Shown in pieces: positions 9,270 through 17,584 of a stretch of DNA of 64,000 nucleotides. This DNA comes from CAZPWQ01 sp964590495. GTDB lineage: Bacteria > Bacteroidota > Rhodothermia > Balneolales > Balneolaceae. A program made the position numbers and the translations under genes. The notes under the pieces are model-generated. The model saw only the letters and a program-made list of their open reading frames with translations. It ran no database searches and had not been told where the DNA came from. Every line of letters starts with the position of its first letter. Position 1 is the first letter of the stretch. Location: positions 58,996 to 122,995 of the forward strand of contig CAZPWQ010000001.1 of assembly GCA_964590495.1 (NCBI GenBank), written 5' to 3'.

Positions 9270-10220
9270 CTACCAGAAAGCCTCTTCTTCGGGACATGAG
9301 ATAAGTTCAGCCTGATCGTCACGACAGCTTTCAAATGGAATTATCTTACTGTCTATACCAATCATATAACCGAGTCCGTCTTCCACATTCGAGAAACCAT
9401 CCGGAATTGCATAAAGAAAATCGTCCATTGAAGCAATCTCTTCATTCCATTCCGGCCCTGCCGAAGCCACATAGATCTGCCGGTGCAATACCTCAATCTC
9501 TCCACTCCCATCCTGTGGAAGAAATTCCTGACTTTCAGCTATTATCCGTTGCATCTCCAAATGGGGCTGGATGAAAAAGCTGTATACTCCGCCATAGGTA
9601 GGTATTCGTTCTGCATTGTTTCTGTGGTAAAATGAAAATACCTTCCTCTCTTCGAAGTCCGGTGAATAAATACGGACATACCATATTGTTTGCACATCGG
9701 CCACATGATCCACACTATCATCAATAAATAATGAATATGTAGTGGGTTGTGTAGGGGATGTTTCTCTCCGCAGGCGCGGGGTCGGCAACTCCTCCGGGAC
9801 AGTAACGGTAACGCGGCTTGCAGCCCCGTCCGGACTCTCTACTTTCAGCAGATAGGCTTCATCCAGTTCAATGTCCATTGTTGTCCGGAAATTGAGATAT
9901 ATAAAAGCACTGTCCGAAGCAAAAAGGGAATCATCCATAGTCACAGTTTCGCCGCTTTTCAGGTGTTTAAGTGTAACTTCGATATCCGGGGCAACAGCCG
10001 CTGTATTAAACTCCTGCCGGGCCGGAGAAATACGCACCCATTGTGTGTCGGCCGAGGCGTCAAGATAGCCAAAGATTGAAAATGGATACCTGTCGTTTTC
10101 CTGGAAAGGCTGGAAGGACTCGCCGCAACCGGAAATAATGAGAATCAAACATGTAAAAATACCTAAATGAAATCCAATACGTGAATACTGAAAGCTGACC
10201 GCTGAAAGCTTTTTTTCCAT
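9270..10220 (-). CDS. DUF4249-like lipoprotein, copy 1 (partner of TonB-dependent receptor)
   Basis: 316 residues. Hydrophobic signal segment then lipobox LIISGC, lipid Cys32. The body begins with FSIFGYLDASADTQWVRISP (50-70 region), a pattern repeated in three neighbouring paralogues; beta-rich with no catalytic motif. DUF4249 proteins are lipoproteins that in this phylum usually follow a TonB-dependent receptor, as here: the receptor stop is 10 bases upstream and a GAGGG ribosome-binding site lies between. Residues 4-13 (KLSAVSFQYS) are encoded by a degenerate 7-bp intergenic-type repeat, yet the well-placed Shine-Dalgarno supports the start. Probably an outer-membrane lid or substrate-binding partner; DUF assignment is by recognition, function inferred. 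Confidence 0.78.
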   Translation of the reverse strand: MEKKLSAVSFQYSRIGFHLGIFTCLILIISGCGESFQPFQENDRYPFSIFGYLDASADTQWVRISPARQEFNTAAVAPDIEVTLKHLKSGETVTMDDSLFASDSAFIYLNFRTTMDIELDEAYLLKVESPDGAASRVTVTVPEELPTPRLRRETSPTQPTTYSLFIDDSVDHVADVQTIWYVRIYSPDFEERKVFSFYHRNNAERIPTYGGVYSFFIQPHLEMQRIIAESQEFLPQDGSGEIEVLHRQIYVASAGPEWNEEIASMDDFLYAIPDGFSNVEDGLGYMIGIDSKIIPFESCRDDQAELISCPEEEAFW

Positions 10221-10224
10221 CTTA

Positions 10225-10229
10225 CCCTC
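10225..10229 (-). promoter_or_regulatory. Ribosome-binding site fixing the start of DUF4249-like copy 1
   Basis: GAGGG on the minus strand, 4 bases before the ATG at 10220 and just after the receptor stop (10231). It supports translation through the heptad repeat that forms the first codons. Confidence 0.6.
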
Positions 10230-10230
10230 A

Positions 10231-12510
10231 TCAATTTATCTCCATTTTAACAGTAAGATAAGGCAAAAGAGGCAATTGATCGATACGCCGTTGCGTAAAA
10301 ACATCGAAATAGAAGATGTTGGTTTGATCATACGAGTTTATGGCACCCGCCTGCAGGTTTATGTTTGTCCCCGATTGAGTAATTTGAAATGAGCGTTCCA
10401 GTGACACGTCGAGACGGTGTGTTGTCGGCATGCGACCCTGAAAAGGTTTATCGAGAATCACGCGCCGGATACCCCTGTCCGACTTCACCTCGGGCAGGCG
10501 TTCCCGGAAATCAAGCAAATCGTCAAATCCCATCGGACGTGTAAAGGGCGTACCGGAACCGAGCTGCCATCTCACTCCTGCCGTAAAGGAACCTATATCC
10601 AGGCTAAAGAGTGCATTAACCTGGTGCCTTCTGTCATGTGGCGGATTGTATTCCTGGATGGGTTCTCCGAACCAGATATTGAAATGATCCTGTGCCGATT
10701 CGTATAGGGTTTGACTGTACCCGTACCCTATCAGCCCGTAAAAACGGCCGCGATTATATTCAAAACGAAGATCACTGCCGTACACATCTCCGTCTGCCAG
10801 TGCCAAATCGGTGGTAAACCGGGCTATGGTATTCCACACCGGTACCGGGAGGTTACTCATACGCTTATAAAAACCTTCCACGGACCATGTAATCCCTTGT
10901 CCAAGAGTCTGCTGCCAGCCGAGTGAGGCATGCATCGACTCCATCTGGGAATTGCCGATCGGAGTGGTCGTCCAGGCTACAAACACTGCGCTGAGGTCAC
11001 GCATATCACTTATTCCCACCAGCGACTGCCGGTAGATCCCAATGGCACCGGTTACTTCTTCCGTTTCATTTCCGAAGGGCTGCCATGAAAAACGTAAGCG
11101 CGGTTCAAAACTCAGTCCGAAACCACCCACACCACTCGAACTCAGTGACAATGCCGTACCCGGCTGAAAATTAAGTCGCTCCCCGGCCGGAATGGTAGTT
11201 TCAACATAAGCACCTGCAATAAAATGTGAGGATTCTTCCCGATCCAGGCCAACGAATTTCTCACCCAGTTCATACCTAAAATAATTGAGCCTGGTATATA
11301 TTCCGTAATCGAACCGTATTTGTTTTGCGTATTGCCGCAGGTTCAGATCCAGGTTAAGACGAGTAGTACCGGAAGAAAAACCGAACGGCCCTCCATCGCT
11401 TATCGAATTCGAAAAATGGGAAAGGCTGACATTCGTATCCATCAGAACTCTTGATCCTTCGGGAAGCGCCACACAATTTCCACCAAGCACAAAATTTCTC
11501 CATTGTATGCTTTCATCCGCCTGGAAATCCATTCGCCCCCTGTCATAGGTATTCATGATCATACCAGAGCAACGGGTATCATTATCCACATAGCTTCCCT
11601 TTAAAAAAAGGCTCTGAAATTTAAGCGGCTGTTCTTCAATGGGATACCAGGTGCTGGTCTGTTCGATAAGTGAATTTCTTACAGATAAGATCCATGAAGA
11701 TTCACCGGTATCGATCGGTCCTTCGGCCATGATCTCGGCTGCGAAGGGACTTATGGCTGCCGACCCGGAATAGTTGTTCCGGTTGCCATGCCGCATCTGA
11801 ATATCCAGTACCGATGAAAGCCGGCCGGTGTACCTGGGGCTGAAGCCCCCGGCATAAAAATCGGCTCCGGCTACAAGGTTTTCCGGGAAAGGCGAATAAA
11901 AACCAACGATATGCGCAGGCTGGAAAATAAGTGCCCCATCTACCAAAGTCATATTCTGGGACGGTGTCCCTCCCCGGATAAAAAACTGTCCTCCACGGTC
12001 TCCCGCCGATACAACTCCCGGCAGCGTCTGAAGGTATGTTACAAGATCGCCCGCCGCCGGACTGGGAATCCGGTCTAATTCAGCAGGAGAAATTCTCTGC
12101 GCTCCTTCTATTCTGATGGCGGCCCCTCCGCTCTGTTCAACAACCAACTCGTCCAGTATGGCTTCGTCCCTTTCAAGAGCTACACTGACTGTACGACTGT
12201 CACCTTCATTGAAATCCAGAGTATCTACATAAGCATTATAGCCGATATAACTGATTCGCAGACTCCAGGTACCAGATTCGATTGAACCGATATGATAAAA
12301 ACCTTCACCGTCGGCAGCCGCACCGAGAATGATTTTCTCATCATCTATGGATTGTAAAACCGCATTTGCCCCCTCAAGCGGCTGCCCGGTAGTGTGATCT
12401 GTTACAATGCCCTGCAGGGAAGCTTGTTGAGCCGTTGCTCCGGCGGGAGTAAAACAGATCCAGATCAGAATGATTAAAAGCGTGTGTATTAGCAATCTTT
12501 TATGGGACAT
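10231..12510 (-). CDS. TonB-dependent receptor with carboxypeptidase-regulatory-like N-terminal domain
   Basis: 759 residues. Signal peptide (to about residue 28), then a CarboxypepD_reg-like domain (ASLQGIVTDHTTGQPLEGANAVL, about 29-120), a plug domain (about 135-240, with GGQFFIRGGTPSQNMTLVDGA) and a 22-strand-type outer-membrane barrel to the C-terminus. At 759 residues it is shorter than the SusC proteins (about 1000) in this window and lacks a SusD partner; instead a DUF4249-like lipoprotein follows at 10 bases. Likely imports an oligosaccharide, peptide or metal complex powered by TonB. A heptad repeat (AACCCGC) lies 7-22 bases upstream of the ATG and no normal Shine-Dalgarno is seen. 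Confidence 0.9.
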   Translation of the reverse strand: MSHKRLLIHTLLIILIWICFTPAGATAQQASLQGIVTDHTTGQPLEGANAVLQSIDDEKIILGAAADGEGFYHIGSIESGTWSLRISYIGYNAYVDTLDFNEGDSRTVSVALERDEAILDELVVEQSGGAAIRIEGAQRISPAELDRIPSPAAGDLVTYLQTLPGVVSAGDRGGQFFIRGGTPSQNMTLVDGALIFQPAHIVGFYSPFPENLVAGADFYAGGFSPRYTGRLSSVLDIQMRHGNRNNYSGSAAISPFAAEIMAEGPIDTGESSWILSVRNSLIEQTSTWYPIEEQPLKFQSLFLKGSYVDNDTRCSGMIMNTYDRGRMDFQADESIQWRNFVLGGNCVALPEGSRVLMDTNVSLSHFSNSISDGGPFGFSSGTTRLNLDLNLRQYAKQIRFDYGIYTRLNYFRYELGEKFVGLDREESSHFIAGAYVETTIPAGERLNFQPGTALSLSSSGVGGFGLSFEPRLRFSWQPFGNETEEVTGAIGIYRQSLVGISDMRDLSAVFVAWTTTPIGNSQMESMHASLGWQQTLGQGITWSVEGFYKRMSNLPVPVWNTIARFTTDLALADGDVYGSDLRFEYNRGRFYGLIGYGYSQTLYESAQDHFNIWFGEPIQEYNPPHDRRHQVNALFSLDIGSFTAGVRWQLGSGTPFTRPMGFDDLLDFRERLPEVKSDRGIRRVILDKPFQGRMPTTHRLDVSLERSFQITQSGTNINLQAGAINSYDQTNIFYFDVFTQRRIDQLPLLPYLTVKMEIN

Positions 12511-12516
12511 ATGTAT

Positions 12517-12575
12517 TGTTGCGGGTTGCGGGTTACGTAGTCAATGAACAGTGAACAGTGAGCAATGAGCAATTG
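12517..12575. repeat. Heptad repeats upstream of the receptor (GCGGGTT and TGAACAG/TGAGCAA units)
   Basis: Two adjacent 7-bp-period families. GTTGCGG GTTGCGG GTTACG lies at about 12518-12537 and TGAACAG TGAACAG TGAGCAA TGAGCAA at about 12544-12571. The second is the inverted partner of 13063-13092 on the other side of the four-helix-bundle ORF. Confidence 0.7.
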
Positions 12576-12935
12576 TTATTGATTATTTATGCGCGTTGTC
12601 TTGAGGATTGAAAAGCAGATTTTTGATAATTCATCTGCCTCTCTATAAATATCAGTAAAGGTTTTACAGTCAATAAAATCTGTGTCTTTTAGTAATTTCA
12701 ACCAGAATTTTGTCTCCAGGCTTTCTTTATATGAAATGGAAATTTTTGCCGAAAAATCTGTTTTTGAAATTGCTCCTTTAGCTTCTGCTGCGTTAGCGCC
12801 AATTGAGGTCCCGCTTTTCAGAAGTTGCTTAGATAAAATAAATTCCTTCTTTTCTTTGCTTAAATATTTATACGCATTAACAATTCGAATAGCAAAGTTA
12901 TAAGATTTATTGTAAAGTACATTATCCTTACTCAT
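12576..12935 (-). CDS. Four-helix bundle protein (23S rRNA intervening-sequence protein family)
   Basis: 119 residues of alpha-helical protein with the family's conserved core: SKQLLKSGTSIGANAAEAKG near 34-54 and SYKESLETKFWLKLL near 67-81. The TIGR02436/S23-like family was first seen within 23S rRNA intervening sequences but is mostly found as stray single genes; the fold is an antiparallel four-helix bundle that forms pentamers. Its molecular role is unknown. The gene is not part of the receptor operon: it is enclosed by inverted 7-bp-period repeats on both sides and is more AT-rich than the receptor gene, both signs of a hitchhiking insertion between a TonB-receptor operon and the paralogue at 13147. 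Confidence 0.88.
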   Translation of the reverse strand: MSKDNVLYNKSYNFAIRIVNAYKYLSKEKKEFILSKQLLKSGTSIGANAAEAKGAISKTDFSAKISISYKESLETKFWLKLLKDTDFIDCKTFTDIYREADELSKICFSILKTTRINNQ

Positions 12936-13062
12936 AGTATGAAACTTTATTTAAAGTTATTCTTCACTAGTAAGTCTCCCTTTAACTCAATTCCTTACAG
13001 CTTTTTCTTAACAAATAAGAATTACAGGAATCGTTGAATAATTTCAGCATAATCTATATTAG

Positions 13063-13095
13063 CTCACTGCTCATTGTTCACTGCTCATTGTTACT
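13063..13095. repeat. Heptad repeat (CTCACTG/CTCATTG), inverted copy of 12544-12571
   Basis: CTCACTG CTCATTG TTCACTG CTCATTG, four units of 7 bp, reverse-complementary to the TGAACAG/TGAGCAA array on the other side of the four-helix-bundle gene. Together they bracket about 490 bases. Confidence 0.7.
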
Positions 13096-13146
13096 ATCTA
13101 AATAATAACTTTTCTGGAGGGTATGCAATAAGTTAAAATTTATTAA

Positions 13147-14058
13147 TCAAGGACACTGATCGTCCGGAATGGTTTTACTTACAATTCCAACTACGAATCC
13201 GGTACCGCCCTCGACATTTGAAAAAATTTCCGGCAGGGCATACTCCAGGTCATCAAGCGATTCAATCTCCTCGTTACCGATCCATTCCGGTCCGGCAGCC
13301 GCCACAAAAATATGACTATCCAGCACCTGAACCGTGATATTGTCAGAAAACGTCTCCAACCGTTCCGCCACCCGGTCCCGAGCCAACGGAATGCTTATCC
13401 ACACACTGAATTCGCCGGAAGAATCCCGGCTTATCCTGTCTCTGAAGGGAACCGTCCAAAGTGTTTCAAATACCAATCCGGGCCTGCTGATCCTGACATG
13501 CCACCTGTATTGAACATCCACCAAACGCTCCACTCCTTCTATTACCAGTTTGACATTGCATCTGCTCCCCTCCATGCGCGGCATAGGAAAATCATCTGGT
13601 GTAGTAACCGTTACACTGCTTGCCCCACCGTCCGGCCGCTCTGCCTGCAGCCGGTAGGTTTGGCCGGGTTCGATATCTGTTGTAGTCCAGGCATTGAGTA
13701 TGTGAAATCCATCGGGGAACTGGAAAAGCGAGTCATTCATTACCGTAGTGCCTTCGTTTTGCAGATGGTTGAGGGTAACCTCCATCTGCGGTTTGATGGT
13801 CGATTGCTCAAGCTGCTCCCGTACAGGGGTCACCCGCACCCATTGCGTATCGGCCGAAGCATCAAGGTAACCATAGATAGAAAAGGAATGCCTCTCATTG
13901 TCCTGGAGGGGCTGGAATGTTTCATCGCAGGCGGACAGAGCCAGAAACAGGCAAGCGAGAAAGCAAAAATGAAATATGCAAAATGAGTGCTTATTGTTGA
14001 CCGTTGGCTGTGGACAGCTACTTTTACTTTTTGGCAATTTACTTTTCAATACCGACAT
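13147..14058 (-). CDS. DUF4249-like lipoprotein, copy 2
   Basis: 303 residues, paralogous to copy 1 over the full length: lipobox ALSAC with lipid Cys44, then CDETFQPLQDNERHSFSIYG followed by YLDASADTQWVRV. The N-terminal extension before the hydrophobic segment (residues 1-28, rich in Ser/Lys/Cys) is longer than a normal signal peptide and again overlaps a degenerate 7-bp repeat in the DNA. The true start may be internal, but no better ATG or Shine-Dalgarno is seen. No receptor gene precedes it; the next gene upstream is another, truncated copy. Function as for copy 1, inferred. Confidence 0.75.
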   Translation of the reverse strand: MSVLKSKLPKSKSSCPQPTVNNKHSFCIFHFCFLACLFLALSACDETFQPLQDNERHSFSIYGYLDASADTQWVRVTPVREQLEQSTIKPQMEVTLNHLQNEGTTVMNDSLFQFPDGFHILNAWTTTDIEPGQTYRLQAERPDGGASSVTVTTPDDFPMPRMEGSRCNVKLVIEGVERLVDVQYRWHVRISRPGLVFETLWTVPFRDRISRDSSGEFSVWISIPLARDRVAERLETFSDNITVQVLDSHIFVAAAGPEWIGNEEIESLDDLEYALPEIFSNVEGGTGFVVGIVSKTIPDDQCP

Positions 14059-14287
14059 CCGTTTTATATATAATTATAAAAGCTTAACCAAAACTTCAGC
14101 CAAAGGCTTCCCTGGAAACTTCGTTTCGGCTCCACTGCGCTCATCCTGACGTGTGTGGGTCTCTGTCATGCCTGTCAGACAACCTGATGTTCCTTCAACG
14201 GGGCCAACAATTCCTCTTTCACCAGAGGTATCCCATGGATATCTTCTTGTAAAGGCCCACATAGCAATGGCCAAATGAATATACTAC

Positions 14288-14677
14288 TTACTCCTTAATC
14301 CTCAAAACAACTGATATAGGGAATATTGCATTTAGTACCAAGGTATTGCCGCTCTCCGGGTGGTCCAGGGTTACATGCATCTCCGGTTTGACGGGAGGCT
14401 GGTTAAGCTGCATCCGCACAGGCGTTACCCGCACCCATTGCGTATTGGCCGAGGCATCAAGGTAACCATAGATAAAAAAGGAATGCCTCTCATTGTCCTG
14501 GAGGGACTGGAATGTTTCGTCGCAGCCGGTTAATGTCAGCAGAAAATATACAATAAGACAAATATATAATATGAAGTGCGGAAACTGAACTCTGATAACT
14601 GACTGCTGACAACTATCTTCCCAACTTGTAATATGCCATATTTCAATTGTACTGATCAACTCTGAGATTATTTCCAA
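14288..14677 (-). pseudogene. Truncated DUF4249-like lipoprotein, copy 3
   Basis: Encodes only 129 residues. From the lipobox TLTGC (Cys52) through YGYLDASANTQWVRVTPV it closely matches copy 2, but after VTLDHPESGNTLVLNA it runs into unrelated sequence and a stop, losing about 190 residues of the domain. The only in-frame start before the signal segment is a TTG overlapping the end of copy 4, with no Shine-Dalgarno. Both features suggest a decayed or partly deleted duplicate; the downstream 14074-14287 has no recognisable remainder of the domain. Confidence 0.72.
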
Positions 14678-15633
14678 TAAGGCTCTTCCGGTTCACAGGG
14701 AGCAATATTTGAACTTTCATGCGTGAGGCATTCCCTTTGCCGAAACCATTTGGTGTCGATCCCCACCACATAACCTAGTCCATCCTCAACATTCGAGGCT
14801 GTTTCATTCAGAAAATACTCGAAGTCATTAAGGGAAGAGAGACTGTCATCCCACTCCGGCCCGCCGGCAGCTACAAAAAATTGCCTGGCTGCTACTAATA
14901 TTTCTGCATCTCCAACACTCTGTCCAATCGTAGCCCGTTCTTTCGCATGATTTGCAAATGTAGAATAAGCACCAGAAAAAGAAAAAGTAGGCATAAGATT
15001 GTTCCGTAACGGAAACCTAAAGATTCTCCTTCGATTTTCGGTCTCAGGATTCAAAATGACATACCATACGGACTGTACATCGGCAATATGTTCAACAGCA
15101 CCATCGATATATATTCTGGCTCCCGGAGGATCGTTAAAGATAGGATTTTCTTCGGTTAAAGTTATATTAGGTATTGTGGGTAATTCCGTTGGAGTCGTCA
15201 CAGTTACCCAACTTGTTTTTCCATCGCTATGTTCCGCTGTGATTTTGTAGGTTTGTTCATGTTTGATATCCATCGTGGTCCAGTAATTGAGAACATTTCG
15301 GGAGGTAAAAAGTGAATCGTTCATAACCACGGTTTCGCTGCTTTGCAGTTCTTCCAGTGTTACCCGGATTCCATTTGGGTCAGGAGGCTCATTAATTCTC
15401 TGCCGAACGGTTCCCACACGAATCCACTGAGTATCCGCATCGGCATCCAGGTAGCCATAGATGGCAAAATGAAATTTATTATTTTCCTGCAGTGGTTGAA
15501 AAGTTTCATTGCAGGCGGACAAAGCGAGCAGGAAGTAAGTAAGAAAGCAAAAATGAAATGCAAAATGTAAAAACTGAGAGCTTAAAACTGACACCTGACA
15601 GCTTCTTTTACATTTTGAATTTTTAAATTGCAT
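14668..15633 (-). CDS. DUF4249-like lipoprotein, copy 4
   Basis: 321 residues from the ATG at 15633 (a GTG lies one codon earlier). Lipobox LSAC with lipid Cys41, then NETFQPLQENNKFHFAIYG and YLDADADTQWIRV as in the other copies; the C-terminal half (WDDSLSSLNDFEYFLNETASNVEDGLGYVVGIDTKW) aligns with copies 1 and 2. Residues 12-22 (SCQVSVLSSQF) come from the same kind of 7-bp repeat seen in copy 1. It follows the SusD gene (stop 15761) by 127 bases, on the same strand, and could be transcribed with SusCD pair 1. Function inferred as an outer-membrane accessory lipoprotein. Confidence 0.77.
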   Translation of the reverse strand: MQFKNSKCKRSCQVSVLSSQFLHFAFHFCFLTYFLLALSACNETFQPLQENNKFHFAIYGYLDADADTQWIRVGTVRQRINEPPDPNGIRVTLEELQSSETVVMNDSLFTSRNVLNYWTTMDIKHEQTYKITAEHSDGKTSWVTVTTPTELPTIPNITLTEENPIFNDPPGARIYIDGAVEHIADVQSVWYVILNPETENRRRIFRFPLRNNLMPTFSFSGAYSTFANHAKERATIGQSVGDAEILVAARQFFVAAGGPEWDDSLSSLNDFEYFLNETASNVEDGLGYVVGIDTKWFRQRECLTHESSNIAPCEPEEPYWK

Positions 15634-15760
15634 CACAAAATATTCCGCAGTTTACTTTTTTCTGTAACATCTATTTAAAATTAAAAATCCCGAAAAGCAA
15701 ACCTTGTGAAAAGATTCGCCTTCCGGGATGTATTTGATTAGCTAAAACAGAATTACCTGC

Positions 15761-17557
15761 TTACCAACCGTCATTCTGCTCTAATCTGCTTTCATCTTCA
15801 ACTTCGCTCAATTCGATTTGATCGGTTGGAATCGGGTAGCGAAGATATCTTGCTGTAACTTCTGCGGCTGCGTTGAGGAAATTCCTTCTATCCTGTTCAA
15901 CCTGAATATAAGGGTTGAGAACATCCATAAAAATTCCCCAGCGCTTTAAATCGAAGAACCGCTGACCTTCCATGGCCAATTCAAGCCGGCGTTCGGTACG
16001 AACAGCCTGCCGCGCAAAATCTTGATCGACCCACGGAATATCATAGGTACCGATTTCATAGTCGGCCCATGTAATAGAAGGATCCTCGGGATCTACGGCG
16101 ATCGTACTTCGTTCATCTCCAGGACCCTGTGCGGCAACCCCTGCACGTTCCCGTATTTCATTGACGATCTCCCTGGCATTTTCCAGATCACCGGCTTCCA
16201 CTTCCGCTTCGGCTAATAACAGGAGCGCGTCAGCGTAACGATAGATATGAGTGTTCACCGAGTTAAGCTGGGTAGGTACCCATCCTACATTACTCTCGGC
16301 ATCGCTTGCAGCCTCATGGGTATTTTTCTTCCCGCTGTAAGGCCCGCCGAACGACTCCTGCCTGATCCAGCCCGCTTCATGCAGGCCCCTGTCTTTAAAT
16401 GGTACTCCGTCTCTGCCGACGGTCCAGTCGAGTCTCGGATCTACCGGTACATCATTTAGAGAGGCATCGAACTCATCGTCTCTGGAATTCCACGAAGCAG
16501 TAGCGTCAAATGCTTCTGACGGATTTGCCATAGCAAGCGGCAATCCACTTCCATCGACCTGGAAAAAATTGACCAGGTTTTGAGTACCCTGGTGAAATCC
16601 ACAACAGCCATAAGGACTACCGGAATGAGGGAAATTCAGGCGGTTGCCATAATTCGCATTATTCCCGTCGGGCTGCCCGTCATTGGCAGATGCCTGGTAG
16701 GCTAGTATAGTTTCCGGCCCGTTGTAAAATTCACTGAAACCGGTCCATACCTGGTGGAAATTGTCTTGCAGTTCAAATTCGCCGCTGTTTCTGACTTCAC
16801 GTAAAGTTGCCAGTCCCGCAGCATAGTCGCCGGAATGAACCTCGACTCTTCCCTTGTACGCGCGGGCATCCCATGAATCCACTCTTCCGTTTTCTCCTCT
16901 TCTTGGCGAATCCGGCAGCAGTGAAATAGCTTCATCGAGATCATTTAATATATTCCCGATTACTGTAGCACCGTCTACATTCGGTTTCCGGAAATCCTCA
17001 TCCTCTTCTGTGTAATAGGGAACATTTTCCCACATCTGCCAGGCTTCAAAGTGATAATGAGCACGAAGAAACAAGGCTTCACCCCGTATACTTTCAGCAT
17101 CGGGAGCAGGTATTTCATCCGGATTTGTCTCCTGCAGGGTGGTCAGAAGCGATATGGTTGAATTGGCACGGTTGACACCTTCATACACGGCTCTCCACTT
17201 ATCGTTTATATAGTCGTCGGCCTGTCCGGTAGTCCAATTGTACAGTTCGACATCTGTTACCGGAGGCTGGTCGTCGGCTTCAGATCCTTTGTAGGCATCA
17301 TCGCTGGTTACGCTGCCCCAGACCCAATTACTGGCGGAGGCACCCCAGTCACCGCCCACACCTTCATTCCAGTCCAGGTTTCTGTAAGCGGCAATAAGAG
17401 AGCCTTCTACTCCATTCTGATTTGCCAGTGTGTTCTCATCCAATGACCCTTGTGGTGGTGACGTCAAAAAATCATCACAACTGTATATTGTGACCGCCAC
17501 AAGAAGGATCAAAGCCATACCAAACAAAAATCTATACTTCTTAAATAAAGTTTTCAT
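15761..17557 (-). CDS. SusD/RagB-family outer-membrane glycan-binding lipoprotein (pair 1)
   Basis: 598 residues from the ATG at 17557; a TTG nine bases upstream is unlikely because AAGGA (the Shine-Dalgarno) would abut it. Lipobox TIYSC, lipid Cys27. N-terminal SusD-like domain with TPR-type helices (ANSTISLL..., GEALFLRAHYHFEAWQMW) and the C-terminal RagB/SusD part ending YADALLLLAEAEVEAGDLENA...TERRLELAMEGQRFFDLKRW and RYPIPTDQIELS. It caps the SusC barrel and selects the oligosaccharide. It follows SusC by 27 bases, a normal susCD operon. Confidence 0.93.
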   Translation of the reverse strand: MKTLFKKYRFLFGMALILLVAVTIYSCDDFLTSPPQGSLDENTLANQNGVEGSLIAAYRNLDWNEGVGGDWGASASNWVWGSVTSDDAYKGSEADDQPPVTDVELYNWTTGQADDYINDKWRAVYEGVNRANSTISLLTTLQETNPDEIPAPDAESIRGEALFLRAHYHFEAWQMWENVPYYTEEDEDFRKPNVDGATVIGNILNDLDEAISLLPDSPRRGENGRVDSWDARAYKGRVEVHSGDYAAGLATLREVRNSGEFELQDNFHQVWTGFSEFYNGPETILAYQASANDGQPDGNNANYGNRLNFPHSGSPYGCCGFHQGTQNLVNFFQVDGSGLPLAMANPSEAFDATASWNSRDDEFDASLNDVPVDPRLDWTVGRDGVPFKDRGLHEAGWIRQESFGGPYSGKKNTHEAASDAESNVGWVPTQLNSVNTHIYRYADALLLLAEAEVEAGDLENAREIVNEIRERAGVAAQGPGDERSTIAVDPEDPSITWADYEIGTYDIPWVDQDFARQAVRTERRLELAMEGQRFFDLKRWGIFMDVLNPYIQVEQDRRNFLNAAAEVTARYLRYPIPTDQIELSEVEDESRLEQNDGW

Positions 17558-17584
17558 AATCTTCAATTCCTTTTAAAATTAATA

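Noticed and set aside
14074..14274. 66-residue open frame after the truncated lipoprotein
   Set aside because: No similarity to the missing C-terminal half of the paralogues and no ribosome-binding site; composed of a dispersed repeat.
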